From the NCBI GenBank assembly GCA_031180825.1, contig JAPSLM010000021.1, forward strand, positions 1 to 44,948: a stretch of DNA of 44,948 nt, written 5' to 3'. The notes below the pieces were generated by a model. The model did no database searches and was not told where the DNA came from. It saw only the letters and a list, made by a program, of their open reading frames with translations. Positions 16,756 to 25,494 of this stretch are shown one piece after another (position 1 is the first letter of the stretch; every line of letters begins with the position of its first letter). A program made the translations under genes and the position numbers. The DNA comes from Paenibacillus sp. (lineage in GTDB: Bacteria; Bacillota; Bacilli; Paenibacillales; NBRC-103111).

Positions 16756-17923
16756 GTCCTTCACGCGATACGGTCAGCTTCTCGAAGCCGTTGTCCGTCA
16801 CCGCGTAGCTGTTCTCAATCCCGACAACTCCCCGCCCGGGGAAGGTGAATTTCGGTTCGATCGCAATAACCATCCCCGGCTCCAGCGGATACCGGAAGCC
16901 TTTGGCCAGCACAGGCAGCTCATCGACCTCCAGACCGATACCGTGTCCTAAAAATTTGACCTGATCGTCGCCGAAGCCCATATAATGCTCGCCAAGCCCT
17001 GCTTCCTGGGCCATGACAAGCGAATGCAAGTAGAGCTGCTCGCACAACGTTCCGGGCTTCAGCATCGATTCGACGCTGCGGATGATCGCCTCGGAGACGT
17101 CGTACGCCTGCCGCAGGTCGTCCGGCAAGTCGCCGATCACGGCCGTCCGGGTCTGATCGATCACGTAACCGTCGATGCAGCATCCGATATCGATCAGGAT
17201 CGGTTCGTTCCGCCCGATCGGCCGCCGGCTTACGCTCTGCGGGACGGCCGGACCGAGCCCTTGACCACCCGCAGGGCCGTCAAAGTAAGTCGGCTTGGCG
17301 ACCGCTTCGCCTGCGCCGATCACCCCCGTAAGCACTTCTTGATTATATCCGCGAAGACGCATCGCCCCGATGTGCCCATGCAGCCGGGTATAGTGCTCGA
17401 CGGCGCTCATCAGCTCCAATTCGGTCATGCCCGGCTTAAGTCTTGCGAGCGCATCCTCAAGCGCGCCGTCGATAATTCGTGCGGCTTCGCGGATACAAGC
17501 GATCTCGTGCGGCGACTTGATCATGCGCGTCTCGCGGATCAGCATGGAGCCGTCCTTCCATTCGACATGCGGAAGCACGTTTTGCAGCCGCTGCCACTGC
17601 TGTACGGGCAGTACGTCGAATTCGGCGGCCAGCGTCACGGCAGCGCCGGAGGCAAGCTGCGGAAACGTCTGGGCCAGCTGGGCGCCGAAGGCGCGGAACG
17701 AGCCGAGCGGCTCTACGGTGGCTGCGGATTCCGCCTGTGCGCGCAAGACGCTGCGGCGAACGTAAAAGCGCGGCTCCCCTTCCGCGGGAACGAGCAGATA
17801 ACCGCTCTGCATAGAGCCGGTCAAATAATACAAGTCCACATTTTGCGTAATCATCATGCCGTCAAGCTGATGGGCCTGCAGCTTCTGCTGCAAGCGTCCG
17901 ATGCGTTGTGCGTAGTCGTTCAT
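16742..17923 (-). CDS. M24 family Xaa-Pro aminopeptidase/dipeptidase
   Basis: A 393-aa two-domain protein: creatinase-like N-terminal domain (MNDYAQRIGRLQQKLQAHQL ... VDLYYLTGSMQ) and a pita-bread catalytic domain from about residue 150. The dimetal ligands are visible as Asp in LIDIGCCIDGY and VIDQTRTA, His in FLGHGIGLEVDELP, Glu in MVIAIEPKF and Glu in GVVGIENSY. It removes or splits N-terminal Xaa-Pro peptides in the cytoplasm. Start 17923 has AGGAGGG upstream; longer in-frame extensions lack this. Confidence 0.92.
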   Translation of the reverse strand: MNDYAQRIGRLQQKLQAHQLDGMMITQNVDLYYLTGSMQSGYLLVPAEGEPRFYVRRSVLRAQAESAATVEPLGSFRAFGAQLAQTFPQLASGAAVTLAAEFDVLPVQQWQRLQNVLPHVEWKDGSMLIRETRMIKSPHEIACIREAARIIDGALEDALARLKPGMTELELMSAVEHYTRLHGHIGAMRLRGYNQEVLTGVIGAGEAVAKPTYFDGPAGGQGLGPAVPQSVSRRPIGRNEPILIDIGCCIDGYVIDQTRTAVIGDLPDDLRQAYDVSEAIIRSVESMLKPGTLCEQLYLHSLVMAQEAGLGEHYMGFGDDQVKFLGHGIGLEVDELPVLAKGFRYPLEPGMVIAIEPKFTFPGRGVVGIENSYAVTDNGFEKLTVSREGLIRL

Positions 17924-18025
17924 GTCCAGTTCCCTCCTATGGCCAAAATCCTGTATCTCTACATTACCTGCCGCAACTGGAAAATGCAAAGAAAGCTTGG
18001 ACCAAAAGTACCGGCCCGCGAGGAG

Positions 18026-18640
18026 TCAACGGAATCGGACGCTGGCGACGCTGCTGAGCACGACCGGCTCGCTGCGAGCTAGACCGAGCAAAGGCTGATT
18101 CGTTTCGACGATGGCAACGACGGACGGCCCGTAAATCGTCACCTGTACGCTGCGCGTCGCTTGCTTGGTTGTGCCGGTATGTACGGTAACCGTTCGTTGA
18201 AGTAAATAAGGATATACAGGGCTGGTGACAAATTCCAAATGGTGCACGACGGGAGCTTCGCGAAGGTGGCTTCCCTCTTCCGGCGTCAGATCGCTGTCCA
18301 GCTTCAGGTTCAGCCGAAGGTACCGGTAGAAATCATCCGTCCCCTTTGTACTGTCCCACACAAGCCGGCCGAGCGCCGCCTCCTCCGGCACGATGTCTAA
18401 CGAGGCGGCATGCGTAGCGCGGTCAAGCAGCGGTTTCGTTTTGTTCATGCCGTACGTTTGCATCATCCAATTGAACGCTATGACCCAAATAAAGGCCGCT
18501 GTCATCATGCCGAGCAAGCCAAACAGCAGCAAATGCGCGCTTCCCTTTTCGTCCTTCAGCAAGCTGCACGCTTCCGCTCTCAACCGACACTGCCATGCCC
18601 GCCGCACACGTATTCCCTCCTTTCTGAAAAACCGCCTCAA
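18026..18640 (-). CDS. TadE/TadG-like pseudopilin protein
   Basis: A 204-aa protein with a basic N-terminus, the segment LLKDEKGSAHLLLFGLLGMM and one membrane helix at about 35-57, then an extracytoplasmic beta-rich domain. The charged KDEKG before a hydrophobic helix matches TadE/TadG-type pseudopilins. It is the last gene of the Tad-like operon, one base after the preceding TadE-like stop. Probable minor pilin or assembly factor, by context. Confidence 0.7.
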   Translation of the reverse strand: MRRFFRKEGIRVRRAWQCRLRAEACSLLKDEKGSAHLLLFGLLGMMTAAFIWVIAFNWMMQTYGMNKTKPLLDRATHAASLDIVPEEAALGRLVWDSTKGTDDFYRYLRLNLKLDSDLTPEEGSHLREAPVVHHLEFVTSPVYPYLLQRTVTVHTGTTKQATRSVQVTIYGPSVVAIVETNQPLLGLARSEPVVLSSVASVRFR

Positions 18641-18641
18641 G

Positions 18642-19109
18642 TTATTCGTAAGCTTCGCTCTTTCCGTAAAGCACCAAATAATAAAACCCTTCTTGCGCCG
18701 ATGCGTTCCCTCCGCCTCCGATGGCGTTCAGCATGCGGCTCAAATTCGGCGCGGGATACTTGAGAACGAGCTTCACTGCCGGGTCGGCGGCATCTCGAAG
18801 CACTTTGTTCCGAGTGCTTCCCATATAGGACGGATACGCCATGCCGTTCACCGTGACGTCCCCCATTCCCAGCGAAGCTAATCTGGCGTTCATATTGGAC
18901 TCCACTGTCGGGCTTAAATAGCCGACCGCTTCCATTTCCTTGAGCGCATGATTGGCAATCGTATTCAGATGATCCGCCTTCATCGTATAGACGAAGAACG
19001 GAACGATCGCCAGCGAAAGAAATAACAGCACGGGCATTAAGAAAAGCGTTACGAGGACGTTGGCCATCCCCTGCTCGTCCTGCAGAAAAGCAGCGATTTT
19101 GCTTTTCAT
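18642..19109 (-). CDS. TadE-like pseudopilin protein
   Basis: A 155-aa protein: MKSKIAAFLQDEQGMANVLV then a long membrane helix to about residue 42 and an extracytoplasmic part rich in small residues. LQDEQGMA before the helix is the TadE/DUF4320-type N-terminus. The ATG at 19109 is preferred to a longer form from 19136, as it begins right at the conserved part. It follows the four mini-proteins by 13 nt and is nearly contiguous with the next TadE-like gene. Confidence 0.72.
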   Translation of the reverse strand: MKSKIAAFLQDEQGMANVLVTLFLMPVLLFLSLAIVPFFVYTMKADHLNTIANHALKEMEAVGYLSPTVESNMNARLASLGMGDVTVNGMAYPSYMGSTRNKVLRDAADPAVKLVLKYPAPNLSRMLNAIGGGGNASAQEGFYYLVLYGKSEAYE

Positions 19110-19122
19110 TACAACATCACCG

Positions 19123-19284
19123 TCAATTTGTGACATAATCGAAGCTGCGCACCTGATTCGTAACCGTCGTATGACCGTTGCGAACCTGCTGCTTCAGGCC
19201 GGTGCCGCCGGCCGGTTGAAAAATATATATCGAAATGCCGAAAATGAGCACAACCGCCAAACATAACGTAATTAGTTTGCTCAT
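19123..19284 (-). CDS. mini membrane protein D of the Tad-like operon (53 aa)
   Basis: A 53-aa protein starting MSKLITLCLAVVLIFGISIY, one N-terminal membrane helix, then a short polar tail rich in Gln, Asn and Thr (VTNQVRSFDYVTN). Its ATG lies 3 nt after the stop of mini-protein A (TGAACCATG), so translational coupling is likely; no strong ribosome binding site of its own is seen. It is the most diverged of four tandem relatives. A structural or pilin-like role is inferred from position between TadC and TadE. Confidence 0.72.
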   Translation of the reverse strand: MSKLITLCLAVVLIFGISIYIFQPAGGTGLKQQVRNGHTTVTNQVRSFDYVTN

Positions 19285-19287
19285 GGT

Positions 19288-19464
19288 TCAAGGCTGCTTC
19301 AAGGTAGCTTCGCCGCTTGTTTGATTAACCGTTGCCTGGGTCACGCTATCGTAAAGTTTTGTCCCCTTGCCTCCTACCGCAGGACCAACCTTCGTTCCGG
19401 CTACAAACATCGCCGCTCCGCCGAGCAGTACCGTCAATAAGCAGGCAATCACCAGTTTTCCCAC
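19288..19464 (-). CDS. mini membrane protein A of the Tad-like operon (58 aa)
   Basis: A 58-aa protein that starts GTG and reads MGKLVIACLLTVLLGGAAMF, followed by VAGTKVGPAVGGKG and a Thr/Gln/Ser-rich tail. It is nearly identical to mini-protein B over the first 31 residues and clearly a tandem duplicate. There is a single N-terminal hydrophobic segment with no GxxxxEY cleavage motif of Flp pilins. GGATGAGAG precedes the GTG. Confidence 0.78.
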   Translation of the reverse strand: MGKLVIACLLTVLLGGAAMFVAGTKVGPAVGGKGTKLYDSVTQATVNQTSGEATLKQP

Positions 19465-19493
19465 AGGGCTCTCATCCTTTTCTGTTGTTAAGA

Positions 19494-19670
19494 TTATGGT
19501 GCGGTCGTACTGACGGAGCCGCTGTGTACATCCACCTGCGCTCCCGAGATGCTTGTATTAAGCTTGCCTCCCTTATCCCCCACGGCCGGACCGACTTTCG
19601 ATCCCGCGACGAACATCGCCGCTCCTCCCAGCAGGACGGTCAACAGGCAGGCGATCACTAGCTTCCCCAT
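19494..19670 (-). CDS. mini membrane protein B of the Tad-like operon (58 aa)
   Basis: A 58-aa protein, MGKLVIACLLTVLLGGAAMF then VAGSKVGPAVGDKGGKL and a Ser/Thr/Gly-rich tail. GGGGAGAG lies just before the ATG. Same length and N-terminal sequence as mini-protein A, with a divergent last 25 residues, as expected of duplicated surface-exposed subunits. Function inferred from the operon only. Confidence 0.8.
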   Translation of the reverse strand: MGKLVIACLLTVLLGGAAMFVAGSKVGPAVGDKGGKLNTSISGAQVDVHSGSVSTTAP

Positions 19671-19700
19671 GGCTCTCTCCCCTTTGTGATCGTTAGCGTC

Positions 19701-19841
19701 TCATTGAAACGCATGGTTGATTTGCGTATTTGTCTTCGTTCCCGCCGTGCCGGTTGCCGGAACGATCTGCGCGCCGAGCACATACAGCGTAGCGCCGCCC
19801 AGCAGCACCGCCATCAGCATGGCAATTACGATTTTGGACAT
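19701..19841 (-). CDS. mini membrane protein C of the Tad-like operon (46 aa)
   Basis: A 46-aa protein, MSKIVIAMLMAVLLGGATLY then VLGAQIVPATGTAG and a short polar tail. It is the first of four tandem mini-proteins and starts 25 nt after the tadC stop, with a GGCGGGG site before its ATG. It shares the pattern M(S/G)K(L/I)(V/I)xxxLxxVLLxG with the other copies. No homology to a named family is recognised. Confidence 0.75.
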   Translation of the reverse strand: MSKIVIAMLMAVLLGGATLYVLGAQIVPATGTAGTKTNTQINHAFQ

Positions 19842-19865
19842 GTGCGTCCCCGCCTTTCCCTACAC

Positions 19866-20792
19866 CTAACCTTCGAAGCTTGTCATCAACTGCTCGGATA
19901 TGGTGACAAGCCATGGGTATAAAAACAGCAGAACGATAACGGCGAACGGAATCATGATATAAAAGCTGATCCAGATCGGCGCGTTCTCCAGTTTCCGTTG
20001 AATATCCGCCGTCAACGTCGCCTCGATGCTGGCGGTCTGCTCCTTGAGCACCTTGGCCATTTCGTTCGTATCGGCCTGGCAGACCGCATCCAAAGCGTTA
20101 ACGAGCGGGAACACTTCCGAGATGCCGACCGCTTCCTTGAAGCGCCAAACGGCAGCCCGCTGGTCTTTGCCCCACATGACCGTCAGCTCCTGCAAATGCG
20201 GCTTTAACAGCTTGAGCGGCCGTCCGGCACGAATCAGCATTTCCCGAATGTCCGCCTTCTCGCTGATACAGATCGACAGCCGCTGAGACAGCTTGGCGAT
20301 TTCGAGCAAATATCCGGTCCGCTTCCGCGCCGCCGCCGCATGGACGAACAACAGCGGGACCCACCAGCCCAAGGCGGTGCAAAGCAGCAGCTTGAGCCCC
20401 AATCCGAACCACGCGCCGAACCCCGGATCGGCAAGCAAATCGGGGCTTGCCGCCGCCTGGGCCATAAAGCCGGCCAACAGCATCATGAGAGCGAGCCCTG
20501 CACGGAGCAGCAGAAAGCGCCGATAACCCCAATCCGCAGGAAGACCGGCCAGCCGGGCTTTCTCGGCAAACGCACGCGCCTTGGGACTCAGCGTTTCCTC
20601 CTGCCGGTCCATGGCTAGCATCCGATGCTCCCGCCGCTTCAGCGCTTCCAGCATCATCGCTAAACGGCTGGCCCTTCCGAAGCGGATGCGTCCAACGAGC
20701 GGAAACCACAGCAGCGCGCTGCCCGCAATGAACAACAAGGTAAACAACGCTTGAAAGGCCAGCATCCAACCGTTTGAAACTATCCCCGTCAT
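19866..20792 (-). CDS. tadC: TadC-like inner membrane platform protein
   Basis: A 308-aa member of the T2SF/TadC family. Membrane helices lie near the N-terminus (about 8-30), at 93-113, 128-152 and at the C-terminus (272-296); the cytoplasmic T2SF core is between 160 and 265 (LSQRLSICISEKADIREML ... LVNALDAVCQADTNEMAKVL). With TadB it should form the membrane platform driven by the CpaF ATPase. It lies 70 nt after TadB in the operon. Confidence 0.85.
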   Translation of the reverse strand: MTGIVSNGWMLAFQALFTLLFIAGSALLWFPLVGRIRFGRASRLAMMLEALKRREHRMLAMDRQEETLSPKARAFAEKARLAGLPADWGYRRFLLLRAGLALMMLLAGFMAQAAASPDLLADPGFGAWFGLGLKLLLCTALGWWVPLLFVHAAAARKRTGYLLEIAKLSQRLSICISEKADIREMLIRAGRPLKLLKPHLQELTVMWGKDQRAAVWRFKEAVGISEVFPLVNALDAVCQADTNEMAKVLKEQTASIEATLTADIQRKLENAPIWISFYIMIPFAVIVLLFLYPWLVTISEQLMTSFEG

Positions 20793-20863
20793 CGGGCATT
20801 CTCCTTTCCGGGGTGAAGAATATCGCGTCGTTGCAAACGTTTCGCCGACCGACTGATGGTCGC

Positions 20864-21850
20864 TTAGAACGCTTTGCGGCCTGACCTGATGACCATGATC
20901 ATCGAAATAAACATGACAGCGCTGGAGACGATCAGCAGCGCCTTGCCGACCGGGTCGACGAAATAGTGGCGGTAGTTCGCCCCGTCCGCATAAATATTGA
21001 AGCCGACAACAAAAAAAGCAAAGCCGATCATAAACGTCGTACCAAGCCGGTAAACCGTAATCATGGCGAGCCGGTTCTCTTCGTGCCGCTTGGCCGCTTG
21101 CATCTTTCCAACCAAGTGATGCAGCGATTCGGTGACGTCAGTCCCGTAATGCGAGCCGATCAGCAGCAAATCCGCGAGATCGTCGGCCCATTCGCTTTGA
21201 ATTCGGCGTGCAAACTCGTACAGCGCTTCATCAACCGATTTCATATGCAGCGCAAGCTCCAAGCGCCTCCATTCGCTTTGCACCTCGTCCGGCATCGTTT
21301 TCGACGCTTTGACGATCACTTCGGCCAGCGTCAGCCGGGGGCGGTAATGGCCGATCAAGTTCTGCACCAGCATGATCATGCGGTTCGCAATGCGGTGACG
21401 CTTGCGCTGAACGCGAAACCGCACATAAAAATAAGGAAATGAGCCGAGCAAAAAGGCGATGGCGGCGCTGAGCGTCCATACGTGAAAGCTCTGCAGCCGG
21501 TCCGCACCGACGACAAAACGCTGCTGCATCAGCTGCACGGCCGCATCCGAGCCGAAAAATCCGACAAATGCCAATAGCAGCGTGACCGCGCCGATCCCCT
21601 CGACCCCGATCTTGAGCTCGGCGACTTCCATTTCCTCGGCCAATTGCCGGATCGGCTTAAGCCCGGTAAGCGAGCCTCCGAAGGTTCGTCGTCCGGGATC
21701 GCCCCCGAGCGATCTGAAGCGCCGGCGGCGGGCCGCTCCGGCCCCCGTCATCCGCAACAACCACAGCACCAGCAGCAGCGACCCGACGATCCAACAGCCG
21801 AATAGCAAGCCCTTCAGGCTGCCTTGAATGAGCTGTGCCGACACGCTCAT
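20864..21850 (-). CDS. tadB: TadB-like inner membrane platform protein
   Basis: A 328-aa T2SF-family protein starting MSVSAQLIQGSLKGLLFGCW. It has N-terminal helices, a pair near residues 85-140, a cytoplasmic T2SF domain (MLVQNLIGHYRPRLTLAEVI ... DLADLLLIGSHYGTDVTESL) and two C-terminal helices. The start at 21850 overlaps the cpaF stop in ATGA, showing translational coupling. Longer in-frame extensions run inside cpaF and are not used. Confidence 0.87.
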   Translation of the reverse strand: MSVSAQLIQGSLKGLLFGCWIVGSLLLVLWLLRMTGAGAARRRRFRSLGGDPGRRTFGGSLTGLKPIRQLAEEMEVAELKIGVEGIGAVTLLLAFVGFFGSDAAVQLMQQRFVVGADRLQSFHVWTLSAAIAFLLGSFPYFYVRFRVQRKRHRIANRMIMLVQNLIGHYRPRLTLAEVIVKASKTMPDEVQSEWRRLELALHMKSVDEALYEFARRIQSEWADDLADLLLIGSHYGTDVTESLHHLVGKMQAAKRHEENRLAMITVYRLGTTFMIGFAFFVVGFNIYADGANYRHYFVDPVGKALLIVSSAVMFISMIMVIRSGRKAF

Positions 21851-23295
21851 GCTCCCCATACCCCCAGTTCCCGAAACTCGTCGGGGGTGGCTCCGTTCGC
21901 CACGAGATGGTCCATCAGCGAGCGGCTGAACCGCTCGCCGGTAAACCTCCACGTCTGCCCCTGAAAATCCCATTCGACGAGCGGACGGATATGGACCGTT
22001 TGCCGCTCGTCCACGGAAAGCTCTGTAATTTCCGTCGCGACCCGAACCGGCTTTCCTGCGATCCGCACCAGCCGCAAAAACACAATGACGTTAAAGGCCC
22101 GAGCCACGCGCCGGACGGTATCGGTTTGGTCATGCTGCCGCCCGTCCTGCTTGATCATATCCACGACGTCGCTAATGAACGAATCGCGATATTTCGTATG
22201 CATCGTGCCCATCATGTCGTGACCGCGCAGTGCGCCCTGCACCATCTGCGACACCTCGGAGCCTTTCGCTTCACCGACGATCACCCAATGAGGGCTCATG
22301 ACAAGCAATGGCTTGAACGATTCCTCCATGCTCAGCCCGATCTCATCCACTTCCCGGACGGCCAATATGTTCCGGTTCCCCCGCAGCCGTTCGCGGAGCG
22401 CGACCTCGAATTCTTTCTCGAGCGTCCGAATCCGTTCGTTCTCTGGAATTTCCTGCGCCAGCGCGAACAAAAACGTCGTTTTGCCGGTCGCCGTGCCCCC
22501 GCCGATCAAAAAGCTGGCATGGTAGCGGACGAGCAAGCGCAAAAGACGCACCATTCGCCCGTTTAACGTATTTAAGTCAGCCAGCAGCTCAAGAGTCACG
22601 TCCTTGACGATAAAATTGCGGATATGAATGCTCGGGATATCGGAATAAGGCGGGCGGGTCATCACAAGGCGCGAGCGGTTCCACAAATAAGACTGGATGA
22701 ACGGCTGCCGCTCGTTGATCGGCTTTTTGCCGCACAGCGCCAAACGGTCCTGCAGCAGCAATACGTCGGCGAGCGAAGCGAACCGGCGCGCGTGACGCAC
22801 CATCTCTCCGCCGCGGAGCAGATAAATGTCGCAGCCGATGACCTGAACTTCCTCCACGTCGGGCAGCCTGTACAAATCCTCGATCAATCCCGCACCGCAC
22901 GTGTCGGCAAATACGCAGTCCGTCGGGGTCAACGGCGGCGTTAACGTGTCCGGGTCGATATCGATCCGGTATTCGGTCAGCAGCGTATCGATGACCGCCT
23001 TCATCCGTACCTGCGCCAACGGCTCGCCGAGTCCGGCTTGCAAAATATCTTCGTACAGCGCCTGGTCCTTCTTCGAGCGCTCGGTTAAATGCTCGTATAC
23101 CAGCTTTACCGCATCGGCGAGCGGCATACGCCGGACTCCTTTTTTATGCCCGGCCCCGTTCAGGCTCGACCATGGGACCGGCATACGCTCGCGCGCTTGT
23201 TCCGCCTGCATCAAATCCTTCAAATACTTCCCGGCGTCAAACCGGTTTCTCGGGCGCATCCGCCCTCCCCCTCGATGGGCTGTCGGTAATGGCAA
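21847..23295 (-). CDS. cpaF: CpaF/TadA-type secretion ATPase
   Basis: A 482-aa VirB11/CpaF-type ATPase. The Walker A motif GGGTATGKTT is at residues 265-274, the acidic box EKEFEVALRE near 290, Walker B-like WVIVGEAKGSEV near 340, and the histidine-box segment GHDMMGTMHTKY near 360. It powers pilus assembly or secretion from the cytoplasmic face. The start shown is TTG at 23295, 7 nt after AGGAGGG that overlaps the cpaE stop; the ATG at 23259 (MRPRNRFDAG), with its own G-rich site, is an alternative. Confidence 0.92.
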   Translation of the reverse strand: MPLPTAHRGGGRMRPRNRFDAGKYLKDLMQAEQARERMPVPWSSLNGAGHKKGVRRMPLADAVKLVYEHLTERSKKDQALYEDILQAGLGEPLAQVRMKAVIDTLLTEYRIDIDPDTLTPPLTPTDCVFADTCGAGLIEDLYRLPDVEEVQVIGCDIYLLRGGEMVRHARRFASLADVLLLQDRLALCGKKPINERQPFIQSYLWNRSRLVMTRPPYSDIPSIHIRNFIVKDVTLELLADLNTLNGRMVRLLRLLVRYHASFLIGGGTATGKTTFLFALAQEIPENERIRTLEKEFEVALRERLRGNRNILAVREVDEIGLSMEESFKPLLVMSPHWVIVGEAKGSEVSQMVQGALRGHDMMGTMHTKYRDSFISDVVDMIKQDGRQHDQTDTVRRVARAFNVIVFLRLVRIAGKPVRVATEITELSVDERQTVHIRPLVEWDFQGQTWRFTGERFSRSLMDHLVANGATPDEFRELGVWGA

Positions 23296-23306
23296 GTCAT
23301 TCCCTC

Positions 23307-24548
23307 CTATTCAAACAAGGCGGCCAGTCTGAAAAGCCACCCCGCCTTACGCCGCGGGCCCGCGGCAAGCTCCATTCCTTGCCCCTCGCCCTCCGCACGC
23401 TTTGTCAGCGCTGCCGCCAGCCCGTCGATCGCTTCCGTGAACGGCTCCGCCTTCGGCATCAAGTAAAGCGGCACCCCTTCATGCACGGCTTTCATGCCGA
23501 GGCCGCCAGGCGCGTTCGGAACCGAGGCGCCCAAGGACATTCGCATCGCGTCGGCGATCCGTTCCGGCTTATCGTCCGCCGATGTGCGGTTGAGAACCAG
23601 CGAGATGTCGGACGGAGTCAGACCGCAATATTTCCAATAGCAGTCAAACCATTCGCGCCAACTCGTGCGGTAGGAAGCATAATTGTTCTGGGCGACGAGC
23701 CAGCGCACATCGGCTCCGCGGACGGTACCCACCGTCGCGGCGTTATCCGGGTAGGCGTTCAAGTCGACGAGCGTCACGTCGAAGACGGATCTGGCCGTCT
23801 GAAGCAAATGCGCCATCATTTCCGGCGTCATGTCGAGCGCGGTGTCGCGGCGGGGCGAGCCGGTCAAAATGTGAAGTCCGGTCATCTTCCGATACGTCAT
23901 ACACGAATCGAGCAGGTCTTCCGGCTGCAGCGTATGCGTCTGCAGCTTCGGCCGCAGCTTGAAGTGGCTGCGGTCATTCTCCGTCAAATTCAGCTGCGAG
24001 CGTATTTCCGGGTTGCGCAGATTCGCATCGATCAGCCCGACGCGCAAGCGGTTCGCCGAAGCCAGCGCAAGCGCCGTATTGACGGCGACCGTCGTCGCCC
24101 CGTCCTTGCTGCCCGCAGACCAGACGGCAACCACGATGCCGCTTCGCTTATCGCCAGGCGCCCTGCGGACGCTGCGTCCTTCGACGGATGCGGCAAGCGC
24201 CTCGAACGTCTCCTGCTCCGTTCCGCCCAGCGGCAAAACGGCGAAACCGAGTGTCTCCGCCAGCCGCGTCAGCGCCTCCAGCATAAACGAATCGTATACG
24301 GCCTCGTCCGGGGCTATAACGACGCGAGCCCGTGGCTGCTTGCGCCGGATTTCCGGCATCCAATCCCAAGGATAGGAATCGTAGAACAAACCGGTATGGA
24401 CGGCAATGACGTCGAACGGTTCTTCAAGACGGGCACGCAGCCGATCACGATGCTGTACCGTCACGATGCCGTCCGGGCCGGAACGGCTTAATTGCGCCCC
24501 CAAAAGATCCGCCGCACCGGCCTGCGGATGTGCAAACAATAAGTTCAT
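23307..24548 (-). CDS. cpaE: CpaE-like MinD-family ATPase
   Basis: A 413-aa protein. Residues 1-115 resemble a degenerate receiver domain (MNLLFAHPQAGAADLL ... VVIAPDEAVYD). Residues 130-400 are a MinD/ParA-like domain with deviant Walker A WSAGSKDGATTVAVN, a switch segment VGLIDANLRNPE and DVTLVDLNAYPD. CpaE proteins localise pilus machinery. The ATG overlaps the cpaB stop (ATGA), and GGAGGTGA lies 13 nt upstream. Signature lysine is kept while the second Walker lysine is replaced by Thr, as in other CpaE proteins. Confidence 0.85.
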   Translation of the reverse strand: MNLLFAHPQAGAADLLGAQLSRSGPDGIVTVQHRDRLRARLEEPFDVIAVHTGLFYDSYPWDWMPEIRRKQPRARVVIAPDEAVYDSFMLEALTRLAETLGFAVLPLGGTEQETFEALAASVEGRSVRRAPGDKRSGIVVAVWSAGSKDGATTVAVNTALALASANRLRVGLIDANLRNPEIRSQLNLTENDRSHFKLRPKLQTHTLQPEDLLDSCMTYRKMTGLHILTGSPRRDTALDMTPEMMAHLLQTARSVFDVTLVDLNAYPDNAATVGTVRGADVRWLVAQNNYASYRTSWREWFDCYWKYCGLTPSDISLVLNRTSADDKPERIADAMRMSLGASVPNAPGGLGMKAVHEGVPLYLMPKAEPFTEAIDGLAAALTKRAEGEGQGMELAAGPRRKAGWLFRLAALFE

Positions 24549-25459
24549 GACGCCGGTTTCACCTCCGTTGCTTTGAGCCCGGATGAAGCGCCGCCGGTTC
24601 CCCACGCGGCGGCGGGCTCCTTTTCCTTGCCGTTGACTTGGCTTCGCTCCAGCTCTCCCTTCACTTGAATCTGGGGCTTCGCCTTACTAAAGATATCCGC
24701 TTCCTTCAGCTCCCGATACAATCCCGTGACCGCTCCCGAGGCGGACGCGGACGCGGACAGGTCGGGCAGCGCCAGCTTAATCTTTCCGCCGATGCCGCCA
24801 AGCACGTAAGCCTCGTACACCTCGTCGTTCATCATGTAAGTGTTCAGCTCGGGCTTCCCGTTCGGCTTGGAACGGGCATTCTGCAATTGGATCCGGTTCG
24901 GCTGAACGACCGTTTCAATCGTCGCTCCGTCCGTCACTTCCAGCCCTTCGGCCGTCTTGACTGCCGCAACGGGAAGCTGCTCGATAATTTTGACCGCACC
25001 GACACTCCATAGCGCGCCGGAGCCGGTCGTGACGAACTTGGGCGTCTCGAATTCGACCCACACGTCGACGCGATCGCCCCGGCGAACCATATTGTTGACA
25101 TTGGCGGCCGCGTCCGTCTTGAAGCTGAAATAACGCTCCCCGGCACGGGGCACCGTGCTGCGGTCGGACAGTTTCCACGAGACCAGCTCCTCGCTGTCCG
25201 CAATCGGCACAAGCACCGTCTTGCCGATCAGCGCTTCGGGGTCCGTCACGGCTTCGGAGCTGTGAGCCGCAAGCGGAATAACCGCTTTGCGGAGCATGGG
25301 AGCTTCGACGACTTCCCCGCTTTGCAGCATCCTTACCGGTTTAACCGTCGTCATGGTGCGGACTTGAATTTCGGTATGCTTCATGAACTGCCAATATCCG
25401 TATATCGATCCCGCCATCAGCGCGCACCCCAGCGTAATGACGATCCATGCTTTCTGCAA
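24545..25459 (-). CDS. cpaB: CpaB/RcpC-like SAF-domain protein
   Basis: A 304-aa protein starting TTG at 25459, 6 nt after AAGGAGGTAG. One membrane helix at about 4-24 is followed by an extracytoplasmic SAF domain (VRMLQSGEVVEAPMLRKAVI ... LIGKTVLVPIADSEEL) and a RcpC-like region (RGDRVDVWVEFETP). The C-terminus is low-complexity and Lys/Glu/Pro-rich. Related CpaB proteins help assemble the pilus channel; here, in a Gram-positive without secretin, a wall-zone role is inferred. Longer upstream frame lies within the kinase gene and is not coding. Confidence 0.85.
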   Translation of the reverse strand: MQKAWIVITLGCALMAGSIYGYWQFMKHTEIQVRTMTTVKPVRMLQSGEVVEAPMLRKAVIPLAAHSSEAVTDPEALIGKTVLVPIADSEELVSWKLSDRSTVPRAGERYFSFKTDAAANVNNMVRRGDRVDVWVEFETPKFVTTGSGALWSVGAVKIIEQLPVAAVKTAEGLEVTDGATIETVVQPNRIQLQNARSKPNGKPELNTYMMNDEVYEAYVLGGIGGKIKLALPDLSASASASGAVTGLYRELKEADIFSKAKPQIQVKGELERSQVNGKEKEPAAAWGTGGASSGLKATEVKPAS

Positions 25460-25494
25460 ACCGCTACCTCCTTCCTGTTTTCCGGATAAACGGG

